Shown: positions 49,518 to 58,452 of the stretch, piece after piece
Layout of the letters: the number at the start of each line of letters is the position of its first letter
Numbering within the stretch: position 1 is the stretch's first letter
From: Streptomyces sp. NBC_00513
GTDB lineage: Bacteria > Actinomycetota > Actinomycetes > Streptomycetales > Streptomycetaceae
DNA length: 64,000 bases
Reading direction: 5' to 3'
NCBI RefSeq assembly: GCF_041431415.1
Contig: NZ_CP107845.1
Location: 3,410,001-3,474,000, forward strand
The notes under the pieces: model-generated
Database searches by the model: none
Told to the model about the DNA's origin: nothing
Seen by the model: only the letters and a program-made list of their open reading frames with translations
Position numbers and translations under genes: made by a program

Positions 49518-52500
49518 GTGAGTCACGACGTCGCGTACCTCCGGTTCCCGCACCTGCACGACGACCTGCTGTGTTTCGCCACCGAGGACGACCTCTGGGT
49601 GGCACCCCTGGCCCCGCCCGACGGCCCGGCCGGCCGCGCCTGGCGGATCACCGTCGACCGGACCCGGGTCGGCCACCCGCGGTTCTCCCCCGACGGCCGG
49701 CACATCGCCTTCACCACCTGGCGCAGCCTCGACCCCGAGATCCACCTCGCGCCCGTGGACGGCGGTCCGGCCCGCCGGCTCAGCCACTGGGGCTCCACCG
49801 ACACCCGCGTCTGCGGCTGGACCCCGCCCGACAAGGACGGCCGCAGCGACATCCTGGCCGTCTCCTCGCACGCCCAGCCCTTCTCGTACTACTCCTGGGC
49901 CTACAGCCTGCCCACCGACGGCAGCCCCGGCGGCAAGCTCCCCTGGGGCCCGGTGTCCGACATCGCCGTGCGGGAGGAACCGAACGGCGAACGCCGGACC
50001 CTGCTGCTCACCGGCAAGCCCCCGCACGAGCCCGCCGCCTGGAAGCGGTACCGCGGCGGCGCCACCGGCCGGCTCTGGCTGCACGGCCGACGGCTGCTGG
50101 AGGACGTCGAGGGCCACCTCGACTCGCCGATGTTCGTGGCCGGCCGGATCGCCTTCCTCTCCGACCACGAGGGCATCGGCAACCTCTACTCCTGCCTCCC
50201 CGACGGCACCGACCTGCGGCGCCACACCGACCACGCGGAGTTCTACGCCCGGCACGCCTCCAGCGACGGCTCCCGGGTCGTCTACCAGTGCGCGGGCGAC
50301 CTCTGGCTCGTGGACTCCCTCGCCCCGGACGCCGTCCCGCGCAAGCTGGAGGTCCGCCTCGGCGGCCCCCGCGCCGGCCGGCGCAGCTATCAGATCCCGG
50401 CCGCCAACCACGTCGACTCCCTCTCCGTCGACGCGACCGGCCGGGCCAGCGCCGTCGTCGTGCGCGGCAGCCTGTACTGGCTCACCCACCGCGACGGCCC
50501 GGCCCGCACCATCGCCGACACCCCGGGCGTGCGGGTCCGGCTGCCCGAGATGCTCGGCAGCGGCGGGCAGGTGGCGTACGTGACCGACGCGGAGGGCGAG
50601 GACGCGATCGAGATCGCCTACCTGCCCCGCGCCTCCGGCGACCGCGAACCCCGCCGGCTGGCCTCGGGCCGGCTGGGCCGCGTACTGGAACTGCTCTCCG
50701 ACCCGGACGGGGAACGGCTCGCCGTCGCCTCGAACGACGGCCGGCTGCTGCTGATCGACGCCACCGAGGAGTCCGACGGGGAGGTCACCGAGCTCATCCG
50801 GTCCATCAACGGGCCCGTCACCGACATCGCGTTCTCCCCCGACGGCTGTTGGCTGACCTGGTCGCACCCGGGCATCGGACGCTCGCTGCGCCAGATCAAG
50901 ATGGCCCGCATCGCCGGCCCCGGCACCCGCACGGTCGTGGACGTCACCAACGGCCGCTTCGACGACGAGAACCCGGTGTTCACCCGGGACGGCCGGTTCC
51001 TCGCGTTCCTGTCCTGGCGCGGCTTCGACCCGGTGTACGACGTCCACACCGGCGACCTGTCCTTCCCGCTGGGCTGTCGCCCGTACCTGGTGCCGCTGTC
51101 CTCCGCGACCCCCTCGCCCTTCGCCTTCTCCCCCGACGGCCGCCCGGCGGCGGGCGGACTCGACCCGGTGGAGGGCGAGTCCGGCGACGGGGACGGCTCG
51201 GTGACCGTGGAGGTGGAGGGGCTGGAGAGCCGGGTCACGCCCTTCCCCGTGACGGCGTCGAAGTACTCGGCCCTGTACCCGGTGAACGGCGGCGGCCTGG
51301 TGTGGCTGCGCTGGCCGATCTCGGGGGCGCTCGGCGAGACCTTCGCCAACCCCTCCGACACCAGCGGCAAGCCGACGCTGGAGCACTACGACATCTCCAA
51401 GGCCCGCAAGAGCGAACTCGCCTCCGGACTGGACTGGTTCGCGGTCAGCGGCGACGGCACCCGGCTGGTGGTCAACGACGACGGCGACCTGCGGGCCGTC
51501 CCGTCGACCGAGTCGGGCGACGGCGACTCCACCGTCTACCTGGACCTGCGCCGCATCCTGCACGAGGTGGACCCGGCGGCCGAATGGCGCCAGGCGTACG
51601 AGGAGGCCGGCCGGCTGATCCGCGCCTACTTCTGGGAGCCCGACATGTGCGGCATCGACTGGGACGGGGTGCTGCGCCAGTACCGCTCCCTGGTCGAACG
51701 CGTCGCCTCCCCCGACGAGTTCGCCGACCTGATGCGCGAGGTCCTCGGCGAACTGGGCACCTCGCACGCGTACGTGTCCCCCGCCCGCCGCAACGAGGGC
51801 CCGCCCCACTACCAGCGGGCCATCGGCCTGCTCGGCGCCAACCTGGTGTGCCGGGACGGCGCCTGGATGATCAAACGGATCCTGCCCGGCGAGTCCTCGG
51901 ACTCCAAGGCCCGCTCCCCCCTGGCCGGCACCGGCATCCGCGAGGGCGCCGTGCTCACGCACATCGACGGCCGCCCGGTGGACCCGGTGACCGGCCCGTA
52001 CCCGCTGCTGGACGCGGCGGGCGGCACCACCGTCGAGTTGACCTTCGAGCAGGAAGGCGAGGGCCGGGCCCGCCGCGTCGCGGTCGTCCCCCTGATCGAC
52101 GAACGGCCGCTGCGCTACCAGGACTGGGTGTCCAAACGCCGGTCGGTGGTCCGCGAGCTCAGCGGCGGCCGGTGCGGCTACCTCCACATCCCCGACATGG
52201 GCGGCTCGGGCTGGGCGCAGTTCAACCGGGACCTGCGGATGGAGATGTCCCGGCCCGCGCTGATCGTGGACGTGCGCGGCAACGCCGGCGGACACATCAG
52301 CGAGTTGGTCGTGGAGAAGCTGACCCGCTCGATCCTCGGCTGGGACCTGACGCGCAACGCCCAGCCGGTGTCGTACGCCTCCAACGCGCCCCGGGGCCCG
52401 ATCGTGGCCCTGGCCGACGAGGCGACCTCCTCCGACGGGGACATGATCACGGCGGCGTTCAAGCTGCTGGGGCTGGGCCCCGTGGTCGGCCAGCGCACCT

Positions 52501-52805
52501 GGGGCGGGGTGGTCGGCATGACCGGCCGGCACGTCCTGGGCGACGGCACGGTGATCACGGTGCCGATGAACGCGGCCTGGTTCCCGGAGTACGGCTGGTC
52601 GGTGGAGAACAACGGCGTCGAGCCCGACCTGGCGATCCTGCGCACGCCGCTCGACTGGGCGGAGGGCCGGCACGCGGTACTCGACGACGCCGTCCACCTG
52701 GCGTTGGAACTGTTGGAGCAGGACCCGGCGGCGGTACCCCCGGGCTACGCGGACGCCCCGGACCTGCGACGCCCGAAGTTGCCGCCGCGCCCGGCCGGTT
52801 CGTAG
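49518..52805 (+). CDS. Tricorn protease homologue
   Basis: 1095 residues from GTG at 49518. It has the full tricorn plan: N-terminal beta-propeller blades with PRFSPDGRHIAF-type repeats, a second propeller (SPDGCWLTWSHPG, TRDGRFLAFLSW), a C1 domain, a PDZ-like domain (GIREGAVLTHIDGRPV) and a C-terminal serine-protease domain. The catalytic residues are His near 748 (GTSHAYVS) and Ser near 970 (DEATSSDGDM). It is a cytoplasmic peptidase acting on peptides from upstream proteolysis. It stands alone, divergent from the TetR gene. Confidence 0.93.
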   Translation: MSHDVAYLRFPHLHDDLLCFATEDDLWVAPLAPPDGPAGRAWRITVDRTRVGHPRFSPDGRHIAFTTWRSLDPEIHLAPVDGGPARRLSHWGSTDTRVCGWTPPDKDGRSDILAVSSHAQPFSYYSWAYSLPTDGSPGGKLPWGPVSDIAVREEPNGERRTLLLTGKPPHEPAAWKRYRGGATGRLWLHGRRLLEDVEGHLDSPMFVAGRIAFLSDHEGIGNLYSCLPDGTDLRRHTDHAEFYARHASSDGSRVVYQCAGDLWLVDSLAPDAVPRKLEVRLGGPRAGRRSYQIPAANHVDSLSVDATGRASAVVVRGSLYWLTHRDGPARTIADTPGVRVRLPEMLGSGGQVAYVTDAEGEDAIEIAYLPRASGDREPRRLASGRLGRVLELLSDPDGERLAVASNDGRLLLIDATEESDGEVTELIRSINGPVTDIAFSPDGCWLTWSHPGIGRSLRQIKMARIAGPGTRTVVDVTNGRFDDENPVFTRDGRFLAFLSWRGFDPVYDVHTGDLSFPLGCRPYLVPLSSATPSPFAFSPDGRPAAGGLDPVEGESGDGDGSVTVEVEGLESRVTPFPVTASKYSALYPVNGGGLVWLRWPISGALGETFANPSDTSGKPTLEHYDISKARKSELASGLDWFAVSGDGTRLVVNDDGDLRAVPSTESGDGDSTVYLDLRRILHEVDPAAEWRQAYEEAGRLIRAYFWEPDMCGIDWDGVLRQYRSLVERVASPDEFADLMREVLGELGTSHAYVSPARRNEGPPHYQRAIGLLGANLVCRDGAWMIKRILPGESSDSKARSPLAGTGIREGAVLTHIDGRPVDPVTGPYPLLDAAGGTTVELTFEQEGEGRARRVAVVPLIDERPLRYQDWVSKRRSVVRELSGGRCGYLHIPDMGGSGWAQFNRDLRMEMSRPALIVDVRGNAGGHISELVVEKLTRSILGWDLTRNAQPVSYASNAPRGPIVALADEATSSDGDMITAAFKLLGLGPVVGQRTWGGVVGMTGRHVLGDGTVITVPMNAAWFPEYGWSVENNGVEPDLAILRTPLDWAEGRHAVLDDAVHLALELLEQDPAAVPPGYADAPDLRRPKLPPRPAGS

Positions 52806-52825
52806 CCGCAGCGCGGGAACCTCGA

Positions 52826-52857
52826 AGGGGCGGGACCGCGCTCGCGGTCCCGCCCCT
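52826..52857. terminator. Terminator after the tricorn gene
   Basis: A 14-bp perfect stem (52826-52839 with 52844-52857, loop GCTC) is convergent with the small gene on the minus strand. Confidence 0.75.
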
Positions 52858-52901
52858 CCTCACACGGTCCTCGTCCCACCGGTCCCGACCCGCCCCTCGG
52901 C

Positions 52902-53075
52902 CTACTTCTCGAAGGGCCCGTCGAGCGTGTCACCGGGTCTGGCGGCCTGGTCCCGTACCGCCGACGGCATCGGGTCCCCCGGCGCCGCCTTCACCTCGTC
53001 CCTCGCTTCCCGGGCCTTCGCGGCCCTGCGTTCGAGTTCTCTCGCCTTGACCTGGAACTGCTCCCTGATAGACAT
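52902..53075 (-). CDS. Small charged protein, DUF6381-like
   Basis: 57 residues from ATG at 53073-53075: MSIREQFQVKARELERRAAKAREARDEVK and on to GDTLDGPFEK. It is an amphipathic, highly charged helix followed by a flexible tail, resembling small Streptomyces proteins of the DUF6381 type. No function is known. A 10-bp inverted repeat (53096-53126) lies 21 bp upstream and is a likely operator. The larger frame containing it overlaps the SDR gene and is not used. Confidence 0.65.
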   Translation of the reverse strand: MSIREQFQVKARELERRAAKAREARDEVKAAPGDPMPSAVRDQAARPGDTLDGPFEK

Positions 53076-53095
53076 GCGCCCAGACTTCCACGCGC

Positions 53096-53126
53096 CCGTT
53101 AAGTGCGCATTTCGGACACTTAACGG
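53096..53126 (-). promoter_or_regulatory. Operator-like inverted repeat upstream of the small gene
   Basis: CCGTTAAGTG (53096-53105) and CACTTAACGG (53117-53126) are perfect 10-bp arms separated by 11 bp. The full-turn centre spacing fits a dimeric DNA-binding protein. Confidence 0.55.
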
Positions 53127-53191
53127 TCGAGGTTCGGTCCGGATTCGGTCGAGGTCCGGCCGTATCGGCCCCTTCGTGACCGTCGGCATGA

Positions 53192-54076
53192 TCAGCGGGA
53201 CGCGCTGCGCCCCTGCTCGTCCGCGGCCCCGCCGGCCCCGACGAGCCCCTTGGAGACGCCGCCGAGCCTCGGTTCGAAACGCGCCATCTCGCGCTGCCCG
53301 ACGGTCGCGATGATCCCCGGCAGGTAGCCGCGCATGCCCTGCATGCCCCGCAGCCACCACTGCGCGTACACGTGCGGCGAACGCCGCTCGATGCCGGCCA
53401 CGATCCGGTCGACGGCCGGCCCCAGCGGGTACGTGCGGTTCGAGGGCCACGGCAGCCGTTGCCGGAGCTCCCGCATGACCTCGTCCTGGTCGGCGCCGCG
53501 CACCATGTCGGTGTCGGTCCAGGAGAGGTAGCCGACGCCGACCTTGACGCCCTTGTACCCGACCTCGGCGCGCAGGCAGTGCGCGAAGGCCTCGACACCG
53601 GACTTGGAGGCGCAGTACGCCGTCATCATCGGCGCCGGGGTGATCGCGGCGAGCGAGGCGATCTGGAGGAAGTAGCCGCGGCTCTCCATCAGCACGGGCA
53701 GGAAGGCCCGGGCGGTGACGGCCCCGCCGATCAGGTTGACCTCGATCACCCGGCGCCACGCGTCGGGGTCGGAGTCGACGAACGGCCCGCCGGCGGCGAC
53801 GCCCGCGTTGGCGACGACGATGTCCACCTTGCCGAACCGCTGCTTGACCTCCTGCGCGACCCGGGCCATCGCCTCGTGGTCGGTGACGTCGGCGTGCCAG
53901 TGGTCGCTCTCGGTGTGGAGCCGCTCGGAGACCTCCTTGAGGGCCTCCGGCTCCAGACCCACCAGGGCCACCTTCGCCCCGCGCGCGGACAGCTTGCGGG
54001 CGAGGAGTTCACCGACCCCGCGGGCGGCGCCGGTGACGACGGCGACCTGGCCTTCCAGACTCCTGCGAGCGCTCAC
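53192..54076 (-). CDS. Short-chain dehydrogenase/reductase
   Basis: 294 residues from GTG at 54074-54076, overlapping the hydrolase stop by 4 nt. The cofactor motif is TGAARGVG and NAG occurs in VVANAGVAAGG. The catalytic Ser is in LQIASLAA and Tyr-x-x-x-Lys in AYCASK. The C-terminal extension (about residues 235-294) is longer than minimal SDRs. As third gene of a BVMO-hydrolase-SDR operon it may interconvert an alcohol and a ketone in the same pathway. Confidence 0.88.
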   Translation of the reverse strand: MSARRSLEGQVAVVTGAARGVGELLARKLSARGAKVALVGLEPEALKEVSERLHTESDHWHADVTDHEAMARVAQEVKQRFGKVDIVVANAGVAAGGPFVDSDPDAWRRVIEVNLIGGAVTARAFLPVLMESRGYFLQIASLAAITPAPMMTAYCASKSGVEAFAHCLRAEVGYKGVKVGVGYLSWTDTDMVRGADQDEVMRELRQRLPWPSNRTYPLGPAVDRIVAGIERRSPHVYAQWWLRGMQGMRGYLPGIIATVGQREMARFEPRLGGVSKGLVGAGGAADEQGRSASR

Positions 54077-55029
54077 GGCGTCTTCTCCTTCGGGGATGTG
54101 TCGTGGTCGTGCCGGTCGCCGGCGCTTCCCGCGTACAGGGCGGTCAGCTCGCGCACGGCACGGGTGACGGCCTCGGGGGCCTCGATCGGGGTCATGTGTC
54201 CCATGCCGGTCAGCTCGGTGAGCCCGCGGCAGTCGGGCAGCGCGGCGGCCAGGCGGCGGGCGTGGGCGATGGGCGTCAGGCGGTCGCCGGTACCGGCGAG
54301 GACGGCGGTGGGCACGGTCAGCCGGGCCAGATTCCCGCCCAGGTCCAGGTCGGCCAGGACCTGGGACCAGGCGTACCGGACGGCCGCGGGGCAGCCGTGC
54401 ACGATGCGGGCGACGGCCTCGACCCGGTCGGGCGCGGTACCGGGCCCCATCGTGGCGTACTTGAGCACCTTGCTCGCGATGGGCGTGACCGGCCCGAGCG
54501 GGGCGCGGGAGCCGAGCACCGCCCTGGTGATCCTGGTCCGCACGCGTCCGGCGCGCACCGGCAGCACCAGCGCCTCGGCGACCAGCCCCCCGCTGCCGGT
54601 GCTGCACAGCAGGGTGGCCGCGACGTGTTCGGTGAACTCGGGCCGCCCGGCGGCGGCCATGACCGTCATGCCGCCCATCGAGTGCCCGGCGACGACGGCC
54701 CGTTCACCGGGCGCGAGGGTGGCCTTGAGCACGGCCACCAGGTCGTCGGCGAGGGCGGTCGTGCTGTGCCGGAGCCCGACGGGGCTGCGGCCGTGGCCGC
54801 GCTGGTCGTAGGCGATGACCCGGTGGTCGCGGGCCAGGTCCCGTGTCTGGGCGGCCCAGAAGGCGGTGGAGCAGGTCCAGCCGTGGGCCAGCACCACCGC
54901 CGGGGCGCCCGCCTCGCCGTGTACCTCCACGTGCAGCCGGGCCCCGTCGGCGGAGACGGCGGTGAGTTCCCGGCCGGCGACCGGGGGCGCGTAGGGCCCG
55001 GACGTGACGTGGGCGGGGCGCCGGCTCAC
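54073..55029 (-). CDS. Alpha/beta-fold hydrolase
   Basis: 318 residues from GTG at 55027-55029, overlapping the monooxygenase stop by 4 nt. The oxyanion region is LAHGWTCSTAFW. The nucleophile elbow is GHSMGG, the acid is in AGTGDRLTP and the catalytic His in GMGHMTPIEAP. Placed after a BVMO, it probably hydrolyses the ester or lactone product. The translational overlaps on both sides indicate a tight operon. Confidence 0.9.
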   Translation of the reverse strand: MSRRPAHVTSGPYAPPVAGRELTAVSADGARLHVEVHGEAGAPAVVLAHGWTCSTAFWAAQTRDLARDHRVIAYDQRGHGRSPVGLRHSTTALADDLVAVLKATLAPGERAVVAGHSMGGMTVMAAAGRPEFTEHVAATLLCSTGSGGLVAEALVLPVRAGRVRTRITRAVLGSRAPLGPVTPIASKVLKYATMGPGTAPDRVEAVARIVHGCPAAVRYAWSQVLADLDLGGNLARLTVPTAVLAGTGDRLTPIAHARRLAAALPDCRGLTELTGMGHMTPIEAPEAVTRAVRELTALYAGSAGDRHDHDTSPKEKTP

Positions 55030-56705
55030 GCGGCGCTCCCGTCGGCCGTGACGGCCGCCGCCGGGGCGCCCTCGGGCACGGCGGCCCCGGGCGCGTCCAC
55101 CTCGGCCTCACCGGCGCGGGAGGCCGGGGCGATCGGGGCGGTCGGGGCGGAGGGGGCGATCGGGGCGCTCCCCGACACCGACCCCGCGGCGACCCGCTCG
55201 GCTCGCGGTATCCCGCCCTTGCGGACGACCTCGTACTCGGCGAGGTCGACGGTGCGGGTCTCGCGGCGGAACGCGCCGGTGGTGCCCGGCCAGACCGTCG
55301 TGTTGAGCCCGTTGGCGTCCAGGTACCAGCTGGTGCAGCCGCCGGTGTTCCAGACGGTGCGTTCCATCCGCGACTGCACCTGCCGGTTCCACGCGTTCAC
55401 CGCGGAGGGCCTGGCCGCCAGCGCGGTCCGGCCTCCCAGGGTGTCCAACTGCCGCAGGTAGTCGGCCATGTAGTTCAGCGCCGACTCGATCATGAGGATC
55501 ATCGAGCTGTTCCCGAGACCGGTGTTCGGTCCGATGATCGTCATCCAGTTGGGGAAGCCGGCGGCCGTCGCGCCGCAGAGCGACTTCATGCCGTCCTTCC
55601 ACGCGTCCGCGAGGGTCTGGCCGTCGGCGCCGACCACCCGGTCGGCGATCGGCATGTCCGTCACGTGGAACCCGGTGCCGAAGACGATCGCGTCCACCTC
55701 GGTCTCGGTCCCGTCGGCGGCGACCAGAACCGAGCCCCGGATCTCCTTGAGCCCGGAGGCGACCAGATCGACATTGGGCCGGGCCAGCGCCGGGTAGTAC
55801 TCGCTGGACAGCAGGATGCGCTTGCAGCCGATGCGGTACGAGGGCGTCAGCTTGGCCCGCAGGCCCGGGTCCTTGATCGAACGCGCCATGTTGGCCTTGG
55901 CCAGGGACTCGACCAGGCCGAGCTGGTTCGGCCGCTTGGTGAAGGCGCTGACCTGAAGTTCGCGGATCCCCCACAGCAGCCCGCGCCGGGCGGCCTGGGT
56001 GAAGGGCAGCTGCCGGTGCAGCCGGCGCTCGAAGGCGGAGATGGCCCGGTCGGTGCGCGGCATCACCCACGGCGGGGTGCGCTGGAAGAGCGTGAGGCGG
56101 TCCACGTCGGGGGCGATGGCCGGCACGATCTGGATGGCCGAGGCGCCGGTGCCGATCATGGCGACGCGCTTGCCGCGCAGGTCGTAGTCGTGGTCCCAGC
56201 GGGCCGAGTGGAAGACCTTGCCGGGGAACTCGGCGAGCCCGGGGATCTCGGGCATCTTCGGGTCCGACAGCGGCCCGGTCGCGGAGACCACCACGTCGGC
56301 GGTGAGGTTCCCGGTCGAGGTCTCGATCTCCCACCTCAGCTCGTCGGCGTCCCAGCGCATCAGCCGGACCTCGGAGTTCAGCCGGATGTGCGGCCGCAGC
56401 CCGAAGGTGTCGGCGACCTGCTCCAGGTAGGCCCGGATGTGCGGCTGGCCCGAGAAGGTCCGGGGCCAGTCGGGGTTGGGCGCGAAGGAGAAGGAGTAGA
56501 GGTGCGAGGGCACGTCGCAGGCGCACCCCGGATAGTTGTTGTCGCGCCAGGTGCCGCCCACGGAATCGGCGCGCTCCAGCACGACGAAGTCCGTGATCCC
56601 CTCGCGGCGCAGTCGTACGGCGGCACCGAGCCCGCCGAAACCGGACCCGATCACCGCCACCCTCACGTGCTCGCGCCCGTCCACGCCGTCACCCATGCCA
56701 CCCAT
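55026..56705 (-). CDS. Flavin-containing Baeyer-Villiger-type monooxygenase
   Basis: 559 residues from ATG at 56703-56705, with GGAGG 9 nt upstream. The FAD motif is VAVIGSGFGGLGAA and the NADPH motif MIGTGASAIQ. The BVMO fingerprint is FPGKVFHSARWD at about residues 160-171 (F-x-G-x-x-x-H-x-x-x-W-D form). It inserts oxygen next to a ketone to give an ester or lactone. The C-terminal 50 residues are Ala/Pro-rich and repetitive (APIAPSAPTAPIAP). It leads the BVMO-hydrolase-SDR operon, divergent from a MerR gene. Confidence 0.9.
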   Translation of the reverse strand: MGGMGDGVDGREHVRVAVIGSGFGGLGAAVRLRREGITDFVVLERADSVGGTWRDNNYPGCACDVPSHLYSFSFAPNPDWPRTFSGQPHIRAYLEQVADTFGLRPHIRLNSEVRLMRWDADELRWEIETSTGNLTADVVVSATGPLSDPKMPEIPGLAEFPGKVFHSARWDHDYDLRGKRVAMIGTGASAIQIVPAIAPDVDRLTLFQRTPPWVMPRTDRAISAFERRLHRQLPFTQAARRGLLWGIRELQVSAFTKRPNQLGLVESLAKANMARSIKDPGLRAKLTPSYRIGCKRILLSSEYYPALARPNVDLVASGLKEIRGSVLVAADGTETEVDAIVFGTGFHVTDMPIADRVVGADGQTLADAWKDGMKSLCGATAAGFPNWMTIIGPNTGLGNSSMILMIESALNYMADYLRQLDTLGGRTALAARPSAVNAWNRQVQSRMERTVWNTGGCTSWYLDANGLNTTVWPGTTGAFRRETRTVDLAEYEVVRKGGIPRAERVAAGSVSGSAPIAPSAPTAPIAPASRAGEAEVDAPGAAVPEGAPAAAVTADGSAA

Positions 56706-56754
56706 GCCCGCCGCCTCCGCTTCCGCAGTCCCAGCCCAGCCCAGTCACAACCAC

Positions 56755-56783
56755 CAGTGCAACACTGCCAGCAATCACTGGCA
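56755..56783 (-). promoter_or_regulatory. Operator-like dyads in the BVMO/MerR intergenic region
   Basis: CAGTG-CAA-CACTG (56755-56767) overlaps TGCCAG-CAATCA-CTGGCA (56766-56783), both perfect dyads. They lie about 50-78 bp upstream of the BVMO start and 124 bp before the merR start, so they are candidate regulator sites for the operon. Confidence 0.55.
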
Positions 56784-56906
56784 CAATCGGGAGAGTAGAG
56801 CAGCCTCGTACTCATGGGTAGGGGTCGCGCCCGGAAAGTTACCGCGGGTACGACCCGGGCGCCCCGAGCCCGGCCCGATCGACAGGACACCGCCTAGGCT
56901 GCGCAC

Positions 56907-57629
56907 GTGGCCGACAACGAGACGGAAGCAAGGACGACGACCGTGCCGAGAACCGTGCGCGAATACCGTACGGAGGAGCTGGCCGAGGCGGCCGGCATCC
57001 CGGTGCGCACCCTGCGCTTCTACCGCGAACGCAAGCTGCTGCCGCCACCGCGCCGCGAGGGCCGGATCGCCTGGTATGACGACCACCACCTGGCCCGCCT
57101 GCGCACCATCGCCGGCCTGCTGGAACGCGGCCACACCCTCGGCGGCATCGCGGAGCTGACGGCCGCCTTCGAGAACGGGCGCGACGTCGGCCAACTCGGG
57201 GAACTGCTCGGCATCGGCTGGTCGGAGGAGACCCCGGTGCGCATGTCGCCCGAGGCCCTGGCCGACTACTTCGAGGGCGAGGTCACCCCGGAGAACCTGG
57301 CGGCCTCGCTGGACCTCGGCTACCTCGCCATCGACGGCGACGCCATCGTGCACGTCAGTCGCCGCCTGTTGGACGTCTCCTCGGCGCTGGTCCGCGAGGG
57401 TGTCCCGCTCGCGGCGGTGCTGGAGACGGGCCGCCGGGTCCGCGAGCACGCGGACGCCATGGCGGCCCTGTTCACCGAGCTCATATCCACGCACATCGCG
57501 GACGACGCCGTCCCGCGCCTGCGCCCGCTGGCCAAGAGCGTGGTGGAGGCCGAGCTGACGATGGCCATGGACCGGCTGCACCAGCAGCGGGAGCAGCCGG
57601 AGCAGCGCCCTCAGACGCCGAGTTCGTAG
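56907..57629 (+). CDS. MerR-family regulator
   Basis: 240 residues from GTG at 56907. TAGGCT ends 6 nt before the GTG with no ribosome binding site, suggesting a leaderless mRNA. The MerR helix-turn-helix is YRTEELAEAAGIPVRTLRFYRERKLLPPPRREGRIAWYDDHHLARLRTI. The effector half is long and lacks Cys metal ligands, so an organic ligand is likely. It is divergent from the BVMO operon and likely controls it. Its end overlaps xth by 19 bp on the opposite strand. Confidence 0.9.
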   Translation: MADNETEARTTTVPRTVREYRTEELAEAAGIPVRTLRFYRERKLLPPPRREGRIAWYDDHHLARLRTIAGLLERGHTLGGIAELTAAFENGRDVGQLGELLGIGWSEETPVRMSPEALADYFEGEVTPENLAASLDLGYLAIDGDAIVHVSRRLLDVSSALVREGVPLAAVLETGRRVREHADAMAALFTELISTHIADDAVPRLRPLAKSVVEAELTMAMDRLHQQREQPEQRPQTPSS

Positions 57630-58414
57630 ACGACGGTCACCGGCGCGTGGTCGGACCAGCGCTCGGGGTGGGTCTCCGCACGCTCCACGAAGGCCTTCAC
57701 GGCCTTGCCGGCCAGTCCCGGGGTGGCGACCTGGAGGTCGATCCGCCAGCCGGCGTCGTTGTCGAAGGCCCGGCCCCGGTAGGACCACCACGAGTACGGA
57801 CCCTCGGTGTCCGGGTGCAGCGCGCGCACGACGTCCACGTACCCGGCCTGCTCGTACACCTTCCCGAGCCACTCGCGTTCCTCGGGCAGGAAGCCCGCGT
57901 TCTTGCGGTTCGTCTTCCAGTTCTTGAGGTCGGCTTCCCGGTGGCAGATGTTCCAGTCGCCGCAGACGACGACCTCGCGCCCGTCGGCGGCGGCCCGCTC
58001 CTTGAGTCGGGCGAGGTGATCGAGGAACTCGGCCATGAAGCGGTACTTCTCGTCCTGCTTCTCGGTTCCCGCCTCGCCGGACGGCAGGTACAGGCTCGCC
58101 ACGGTCACTCCGGGGAGGTCGATCTCCAGGTAGCGGCCGGCGGCGTCGAACTCGTCGCTCCCGAAGCCGACCCGCACCGCCTCGGGCGCCCTGCGCGTGT
58201 ACACCGCGACCCCGGCCCGCCCCTTGGCCGCGGCCGGCGCGAAGGCGGTGTGCCAGCCCTCGGGCTCCCGGGCCTCGACCGGAATCTGCCCTTCCTCGGC
58301 CCGCACCTCCTGGAGGCACACGACGTCGGCGTCGGATCCCGCCAGCCATTCCACGAAGCCCTTCTTCGCGGCGGCCCGGATCCCATTCACATTCACGGAG
58401 GTCACGGTGAGCAT
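57611..58414 (-). CDS. xth: Exodeoxyribonuclease III (AP endonuclease)
   Basis: 267 residues from ATG at 58412-58414. The active-site motifs are VTSVNVNGIRAA, VVCLQEVRAEE (metal-binding Glu), VVCGDWNICH (Asp and Asn) and WSDHAPV (Asp-His). It removes abasic sites and 3' blocks in base-excision repair. TAAGGT lies 6 nt before the ATG with no ribosome binding site, so the message is probably leaderless. Confidence 0.94.
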   Translation of the reverse strand: MLTVTSVNVNGIRAAAKKGFVEWLAGSDADVVCLQEVRAEEGQIPVEAREPEGWHTAFAPAAAKGRAGVAVYTRRAPEAVRVGFGSDEFDAAGRYLEIDLPGVTVASLYLPSGEAGTEKQDEKYRFMAEFLDHLARLKERAAADGREVVVCGDWNICHREADLKNWKTNRKNAGFLPEEREWLGKVYEQAGYVDVVRALHPDTEGPYSWWSYRGRAFDNDAGWRIDLQVATPGLAGKAVKAFVERAETHPERWSDHAPVTVVYELGV

Positions 58415-58452
58415 CCCAGCACCTTAGCGGGACCGTTCCGTACGATGTTCGG
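58415..58452. promoter_or_regulatory. 38-bp divergent promoter region for xth and the GNAT gene
   Basis: The minus-strand -10 TAAGGT (58426-58421) and the plus-strand -10 TACGAT (58441-58446) each stop 6 nt before a start codon. Only 14 bp separates the two hexamers, so the promoters must overlap. Confidence 0.55.
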
